Source: Deltaproteobacteria bacterium (GTDB taxonomy: Bacteria > Myxococcota_A > UBA9160 > SMWR01). From it: a stretch of DNA of 10,435 nt. Position numbers and translations under genes: made by a program. Location of the stretch: the NCBI GenBank assembly GCA_029261905.1, contig JAJDAM010000514.1:1-10435 (forward strand). The letters run 5' to 3'. Below, in pieces: positions 6,833-10,435 of the stretch. The notes beneath the pieces were generated by a model. That model was not told where the DNA came from. It searched no databases and saw nothing but the letters and a program-made list of their open reading frames with translations. Numbering within the stretch: position 1 is the stretch's first letter; every line of letters begins with the position of its first letter.

Positions 6833-8808
6833 CGGTTCGTGGCCGCACAGGGGTCTTTGCGGCCTGTTGCGGCACCGAGCCCACCGAGCCCAGCAAGATC
6901 TCCAAGGCCTCCGAGCAAGCTGCCTCGCACCGGACGCATCGCGTTTTCGAACAACGCTCGCGCCGCGCTCGTGGCGAGCGACTTGATGACCGGAGAAAAC
7001 ACGGGCGCTTCGAGCGGGCCCTTCACATCGACAGTCGCTGCGATGCTGACCAGGCCTGGATCGTGGATGCGGGGGATCAGGCGCAGGTCCAACTCATTGC
7101 GCGGTAGGTTGATCCAGCCTGCGCCGACCACGCTGATCCGGTCTGTGTCGAGATAGAACTGCTCGATGGACGCAATCCCGTTTCGGACGGGTGCGACAAC
7201 GAGCAGGCAACGGACCCGCCGTGCACTCGCTTCTCCGTTCGAATTCAGAAACTGAGGAACGGTGACGTGCAAGAAGTCACGAGAGACCGCCCGTCCGTAG
7301 CGAGATAGCAGGCTTCCATCGCGAAGCGTGGCGCGGACCCGCCCTTCGAGTGCGGAAGTCATGGCCGCACGTGTCACGCCCCGGCTGCTGAGCTGCGCCG
7401 AGAGTCCGAGTCTACCGGCGGGTCCGTCGATGATTTCGCGTTTGTTGGCGGGGAGCAGCTGGAAGATGCGGGTGAGATCGATATCTCCGGCTTCGATCGA
7501 GAAGGTCCAGCTTGGAGAATCCGTGTGAGTGTCCACGCGCAGGCTCGCCTCAGCTCGCCCGCCCTCGTAACGCGCACGGACATCGCGAAACTCGAGGTCC
7601 CCCTTCTCGAGATGAATAACGCCATGAACTTCGGCGAGTTCGAAACCTTCGCGACCGGATATTCGTTCTGCGCTCAACGCCATATCGATGTCCATCGCAC
7701 CGAGGATCTCGACGGGAAGTGCTGCTGCATCCAACCACCATCGGTCGAACCACGAAGGCGCGTCCGGTCGTCCTAGCGTGCCTTCCGGCGCCAACATTCC
7801 GAGGTCGATCAAAGACACGTGCGCTGAATGGGCAACCACTTCGATCCGCTGCCGCCCACCGGGCGAGAAGAATGCTTCCCAATGACCGTCGAGGCGCGAC
7901 TCTCCGATCTCGACATGACCCCGCCAGAGGAGGCCGCCATCGGGCGGCTTCTCAGTGCCCCCGGTGTTGGGTTGGTGCGACGGGGACACCGGGTCGAACC
8001 CGCCGATGATGTCGAGCCCAAACGACTGGCCCGAATCGATCCCTTTCGTTTCCAGCCTGGCCTGTACCGGAAAAGCCAGCGACGAATCGAGCAGCTCGTC
8101 CCAGCTACCCGTTTCGGCGTTCAGTTCGTATCGCGTCGCCAGGAACTCCCCAATGGCTTCGAGCCGAATTCGGCTCGTGGAGTCGTCGGTCTCGATCGTC
8201 AGGTGTTCGAGTTCGAGCAGTGGGCCGCGCTTGCGGGCAGCGTCATAGCCGATCCGAAGATTCGCGATACGTGCTCGGCGAGGCTCGAAGCGGAACGCGG
8301 ACCCGACGCCCGACTTGGATGTTGCCTCCCGTTCCCGGTCGAGATCGACGAGCTCTTGCCCCGCGCCGCCAGATCCCAAATAGAGATCCGCATCCGAGAG
8401 TTCGATGGCTTCGATCGATACCACGCCGCTCAGCAGAACCAACTCATCGACGTCGAGCCGGAGCCGTCCGATTTCGACTCGATGGCTCGAGGTACGGCCT
8501 CGAAGATTTCCCACGGTGATGCCTTCGACTTCCAGATGGAGGCGCGGAAGAAGCTCGAGATGGATACTTCCGGTGACTTCGACGTCCGCATCGAGGTACT
8601 CCGAGAGCCCTGCATCGATCTCGCTGCGGTAGGTCTCCAGGGAAATCTGACGAAGCAGCCGGTCGGCAGATACCACCAGCACGACGAGCGCGACCGAAAT
8701 CCCAATCAACCAGCGAGCCGCACTCACGGGCTTGGGATTCGTTCGATTTCGACAGGGATGCGCCTCGACGGCAGCGTCGCTTTCGGGTTCACGCCGAGCA
8801 TGCGTCAA
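6829..8808 (-). CDS. AsmA-family envelope protein
   Basis: A 659-residue protein with a single N-terminal membrane segment (about residues 33-48, WLIGISVALVVLVVSA) after a positively charged, Pro/Arg-containing cytoplasmic tail, then a large periplasmic region of beta-rich repeats. The part after the membrane anchor, with LSEYLDADVEVTGSIHLELLPRLHLEVEGITVGN (about 68-101), is the AsmA signature of short alternating strands. The later part (AALEGRVRATLRDGSLLSRYG-like, then a DRISVVGAGWINLPRNELDLRLIPRI segment) matches the AsmA C-terminal domain, and the protein ends in a Gly/Leu-rich helix. The AsmA/TamB/YhdP group is thought to bridge inner and outer membranes and help carry phospholipids; a role here is by family only. 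The start is uncertain: the longest frame begins at TTG 8808 without a ribosome site, and a GTG just before the membrane segment (PVSAARW) is an alternative. Confidence 0.8.
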   Translation of the reverse strand: MTHARREPESDAAVEAHPCRNRTNPKPVSAARWLIGISVALVVLVVSADRLLRQISLETYRSEIDAGLSEYLDADVEVTGSIHLELLPRLHLEVEGITVGNLRGRTSSHRVEIGRLRLDVDELVLLSGVVSIEAIELSDADLYLGSGGAGQELVDLDREREATSKSGVGSAFRFEPRRARIANLRIGYDAARKRGPLLELEHLTIETDDSTSRIRLEAIGEFLATRYELNAETGSWDELLDSSLAFPVQARLETKGIDSGQSFGLDIIGGFDPVSPSHQPNTGGTEKPPDGGLLWRGHVEIGESRLDGHWEAFFSPGGRQRIEVVAHSAHVSLIDLGMLAPEGTLGRPDAPSWFDRWWLDAAALPVEILGAMDIDMALSAERISGREGFELAEVHGVIHLEKGDLEFRDVRARYEGGRAEASLRVDTHTDSPSWTFSIEAGDIDLTRIFQLLPANKREIIDGPAGRLGLSAQLSSRGVTRAAMTSALEGRVRATLRDGSLLSRYGRAVSRDFLHVTVPQFLNSNGEASARRVRCLLVVAPVRNGIASIEQFYLDTDRISVVGAGWINLPRNELDLRLIPRIHDPGLVSIAATVDVKGPLEAPVFSPVIKSLATSAARALFENAMRPVRGSLLGGLGDLAGLGGLGAATGRKDPCAATNR

Positions 8809-8951
8809 GGCGTAGTCGATTCGGACCCCGTTTCAAAGTGCGTATTTCGGATTCCTCGTCCATCGACAGACGTCGGAATCCCACCCGAGGGCGCGAGAAT
8901 TGACTCACCGTCGAGCAATCCGTAGCTTCGCTGTGAACCCGCCCGACTTGG

Positions 8952-8993
8952 ATGACGATTCCCTTCGATCTGATCGGAGGAGGAACCATCTGA
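8952..8993 (+). CDS. possible 13-codon upstream frame before the secreted repeat protein
   Basis: ATG at 8952 opens a frame encoding MTIPFDLIGGGTI that ends at TGA 8991-8993, 13 bases before the ATG of the repeat protein. A strong GGAGGAGG (8976-8983) lies inside it, followed by AAGGAG (8995-9000) for the real gene, so two purine-rich ribosome sites sit in tandem. The upstream ATG has no good ribosome site of its own. Probably chance; listed because tandem sites can affect translation of the next gene. Confidence 0.15.
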   Translation: MTIPFDLIGGGTI

Positions 8994-9006
8994 AAAGGAG
9001 CCATCA

Positions 9007-9339
9007 ATGCACCGACTAGCCGTCCTTGTCGTCACGATCCTGTTCAGCGTTGCGATCACCGCGCCGGCAGCCTTCGCCCAGCCCTCTGCACGCCGGGAAG
9101 CCCGCAAGGAGGCGCGCGACGAGAAACAGGATGCTCGCGAGGAAGCACGCGACGGAAAAGAGGAAGCCCGACAGGAGGGCCGCGAAGACCGCCGAGATGC
9201 GCGCGATGAAGGGCCCCGAGCGCGCCGGGACGCGCGCCAGGATTCGCGAGCGGAAAAGCAAGAGGCCCGCGACGACGCCAAAGACGGGCGCCGAGGTGCG
9301 CGCAAGGGAGCACGAGAGACGCGGCAAGACGCTCGCTAG
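9007..9339 (+). CDS. small secreted protein made of 11-residue charged repeats
   Basis: A 110-residue protein whose first 24 residues form a Sec signal peptide (positive MHR, hydrophobic LAVLVVTILFSVAI, cleavage near AFA|QP). The mature part, residues 27-110, is seven full 11-residue repeats plus a partial eighth. In every repeat position 6 is Ala and position 7 is Arg (Ala32/43/54/65/76/87/98/109), position 3 is always Lys/Arg, and position 11 is basic in six of seven. Charged residues dominate: 29 basic and 25 acidic by my count, with no Cys, Trp, aromatic or hydrophobic core residues. An 11-residue period suits a long amphipathic or single alpha-helix with Ala along one face, possibly a hendecad coiled coil. 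No enzymatic motif. The ATG is supported by AAGGAG at 8995-9000. Similar charged repeat proteins occur in several phyla with unknown function; I cannot name a family. Confidence 0.7.
   Translation: MHRLAVLVVTILFSVAITAPAAFAQPSARREARKEARDEKQDAREEARDGKEEARQEGREDRRDARDEGPRARRDARQDSRAEKQEARDDAKDGRRGARKGARETRQDAR
9085..9336 (+). repeat. 33-bp tandem coding repeat (11-residue period)
   Basis: Seven full 33-base units and a partial eighth, covering residues 27-110 of the small secreted protein. The conserved element of each unit is the Ala-Arg pair at positions 6-7 with a basic residue at position 3. The DNA units have diverged (codons and intervening residues differ), so this is an old repeat kept at protein level, not a fresh slippage array. 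Confidence 0.7.
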
Positions 9340-9365
9340 CACCTTCGCCGGAGCGCCGGCGTGCT
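9338..9365. terminator. GC-rich hairpin directly after the secreted repeat protein
   Basis: Starting at the stop codon, a perfect 6-bp stem CGCCGG/CCGGCG (9346-9351 with 9356-9361) has the tetraloop AGCG, and AGCA/TGCT can extend it by four pairs across a four-base bulge. There is no T-tract on the plus strand, so it is at best a weak or Rho-assisted 3' end for the secreted-protein transcript; it also lies beyond the convergent aldolase stop. Confidence 0.35.
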
Positions 9366-9433
9366 CGTCGACGTAGCCATGCCGTTCGCGCGCGGCCCGC
9401 TGCTGCGAACCTCGCCCCGGAGAGCAACTCGGC

Positions 9434-10069
9434 CTACAGGAACTCGGTGATCGAGCCGAGTCTCTCGACCGCGTCGTCGGTCAGCAGGGAAACCTCACCG
9501 CCGAACTGCTTGACGTACAGCGCGATCCTGGCTGTCTCTTCGATCATGGCGGCGCGGGTCGCCGCGTGTCGAAGGTCTTCTCCGACAGCCATCAACCCAT
9601 GGTTTTGCAGGATCGCGCCGCGGCTCGTCTTCATCGCATCGAATACCGCGTCTGCCAGTTCCGCCGTCCCGGGCATGAACCAGGGGACCGTCTGGGTGTC
9701 GGCCAAGGCCACCGCGTCGGTGTTGATCGGCTCGAACTTCTGGTTGCAGATCCCGAAGGCCGTGGCGACCGGCGAGTGCGTGTGGACTGCGCCGAGCGAT
9801 CCCGGACGTGCGTCGTAGGCCCGAAAATGCATGCGGTATTCGATCGATGGCTGGTTGCTGCCTTCGACGACGCTTCCGTCGGGTCGAATCCGAACCAGCG
9901 AGTCCGCCGTCAATCCGCCCTTGTACAGCGCACTCGGCGTAATCCAGATCGTCTCGCCGTCCGACGAACGGTTGCTGACGTTGCCGCCCGTCGACGTCAG
10001 ATGACCGGCCGAGAACAACTCGTGGACGATCTGGATGATCAGCTCCCTCGCGTCGTTGTCGCTTCCCAT
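9434..10069 (-). CDS. Class II aldolase/adducin family protein
   Basis: A 211-residue metal-dependent enzyme of the FucA/RhaD/AraD/MtnB fold. Seen with the ATG at 10069 as residue 1: GGNVSNR (28-34), the phosphate/substrate-binding loop; ITPSALYKGGLTADSLVRI; the acid Glu77 in PSIEYRMH; metal ligands His96 and His98 in VHTHSPVA; and His157 in LQNHGLMAVG. These line up with Glu73, His92, His94 and His155 of L-fuculose-1-phosphate aldolase, so the zinc site is complete. The family cleaves sugar phosphates retro-aldol or dehydrates/decarboxylates related compounds; which one is unclear. The frame stays open to 10255, but the protein from the longer start has an unrelated 62-residue extension that would overlap htpG, while the ATG at 10069 has a near-perfect ribosome site. 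It is divergent from htpG. Confidence 0.88.
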   Translation of the reverse strand: MGSDNDARELIIQIVHELFSAGHLTSTGGNVSNRSSDGETIWITPSALYKGGLTADSLVRIRPDGSVVEGSNQPSIEYRMHFRAYDARPGSLGAVHTHSPVATAFGICNQKFEPINTDAVALADTQTVPWFMPGTAELADAVFDAMKTSRGAILQNHGLMAVGEDLRHAATRAAMIEETARIALYVKQFGGEVSLLTDDAVERLGSITEFL

Positions 10070-10076
10070 TCCGGAT

Positions 10077-10083
10077 CTCCTCC
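10077..10083 (-). promoter_or_regulatory. strong ribosome binding site of the aldolase-family gene
   Basis: GGAGGAG on the minus strand, seven bases before the ATG at 10069. This settles the start and rejects the longer frame beginning at 10255. Confidence 0.8.
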
Positions 10084-10106
10084 CCTGGGCATCGGGGCCC
10101 TGCGAA

Positions 10107-10112
10107 ATATTA
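10107..10112 (-). promoter_or_regulatory. possible -10 element for the aldolase-family gene
   Basis: TAATAT on the minus strand is the only A/T-rich hexamer in the 123-base divergent gap to htpG. It lies upstream of the aldolase ribosome site at a workable distance but has no recognisable -35 partner. No clear sigma-32-type heat-shock promoter was found for htpG in the same gap. Confidence 0.2.
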
Positions 10113-10192
10113 CCCGGCCGCAACGGTCCAGGGGGCTTTTCGGTCGGGTATCCTCGGCGCCCTCGCTGGGGACAATGGAAAGGGAGACCAAA

Positions 10193-10435
10193 ATGGCCGC
10201 CGAAGAATTCGAGTTCCAAGCCGAAACCAAGCAACTCCTCGATCTGATGATTCACTCCCTGTACTCCAACAGAGACGTGTTTCTGCGCGAGCTGATCTCC
10301 AACGCGTCGGACGCATTGGATCGGTTGCGCTTTGCCGCGCTGACCGACGCCGACCTGTTACCGGCGGCGCCGTTGCGGGTGAACCTGCACATCGACAAGG
10401 CGGCGCGCGTGCTGTCGATCGACGACAACGGAATC
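10193..10435 (+). CDS. htpG: Chaperone HtpG (Hsp90), N-terminal 81 residues, cut by window end
   Basis: The ATG at 10193 opens a frame that runs off the right edge. It encodes MAAEEFEFQAETKQLLDLMI followed by HSLYSNRDVFLRELISNASDALDRLR, the unmistakable start of Hsp90: helix 1, then the GHKL ATPase N-box with Glu33, Asn37 and Asp40 (ELISNASDAL), which binds ATP-Mg and contains the catalytic Glu. The fragment ends in IDDNGI, the beginning of the G1 box (DNGIGM). HtpG is a cytosolic homodimeric ATP-driven chaperone, usually heat-inducible. The ribosome site GGGAG (10182-10186) is six bases before the ATG. The middle and C-terminal domains lie outside the window. It is divergent from the class II aldolase gene. 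Confidence 0.95.
   Translation, partial: MAAEEFEFQAETKQLLDLMIHSLYSNRDVFLRELISNASDALDRLRFAALTDADLLPAAPLRVNLHIDKAARVLSIDDNGI

Noticed and set aside
7828..8925. 365-codon plus-strand frame opposite the AsmA-family gene.
   Set aside because: The minus-strand frame has a membrane anchor and AsmA features; this one has low-complexity, Arg/Asp-rich sequence and no ribosome site.
8789..9007. 72-codon minus-strand frame across the start of the AsmA gene and the upstream gap.
   Set aside because: It overlaps the AsmA start and the ribosome site of the repeat-protein gene, has no ribosome site and shows no recognisable features.
9016..9427. Minus-strand frames (9016-9342, 9056-9427, 8805-9305) opposite the repeat protein, Arg/Ser/Ala-rich.
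   Set aside because: They are mirror images of the 33-base repeat; only the plus-strand reading has a signal peptide, a ribosome site and a constant residue period.
10070..10255. 62-residue N-terminal extension of the aldolase-family protein.
   Set aside because: It would overlap the start of htpG, has no family similarity and skips a near-perfect ribosome site and ATG at 10069.

Overview
The window looks like chromosomal DNA from a GC-rich Gram-negative bacterium. Support comes from the strong G/C bias at third codon positions, long open antisense frames, several TTG starts, an AsmA-type envelope protein and a secreted periplasmic-type protein. The gene mix (an LLM flavin/F420-type oxidoreductase, an oxalate--CoA-ligase-like AMP-binding enzyme, class Ic aspartate-type aminotransferase) would suit an environmental deltaproteobacterial or myxococcal lineage. 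This placement is an inference from gene content; there is no rRNA or marker gene to confirm it. I see no mobile elements, CRISPR arrays, tRNA or rRNA.

Layout. Bases 3-566 (+) are the C-terminal part of an SGNH/GDSL hydrolase running in from the left edge. 704-2236 (+) is an acyl-CoA synthetase closely resembling the AAE3/Pcs60 oxalate--CoA ligase group, and 2237-3199 (+) is a ketopantoate-reductase-family enzyme starting on the base after the synthetase stop. Facing them, 5543-4251 (-) is a class Ic aspartate-type aminotransferase followed by 4190-3204 (-), a D-2-hydroxyacid dehydrogenase of the glyoxylate/hydroxypyruvate reductase type. The 329-base gap 5544-5872 holds a short Thr-rich reading frame and an intrinsic terminator, both pointing toward the aminotransferase. 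5873-6832 (+) is an LLM-class oxidoreductase whose stop codon interlocks with that of the convergent AsmA-family gene (8808-6829, -). 9007-9339 (+) encodes a small secreted protein built of eight 11-residue charged repeats. 10069-9434 (-) is a class II aldolase/adducin-family enzyme, and 10193-10435 (+) is the beginning of htpG.

How the genes may work together. The synthetase-reductase pair and the aminotransferase-dehydrogenase pair all act on small carboxylic, oxo or hydroxy acids, so the block 704-5543 could be a cluster for C2-C4 organic-acid metabolism (for example oxalate, glyoxylate or an oxo-acid). The two pairs converge with only four bases between them, so they are separate transcription units. 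The shared pathway is only inference. The rest (envelope protein, secreted repeat protein, aldolase, chaperone) is ordinary chromosomal content.

The two observations most worth following are the possible leader-peptide/attenuator arrangement upstream of the aminotransferase and the regular hendecad-repeat secreted protein.
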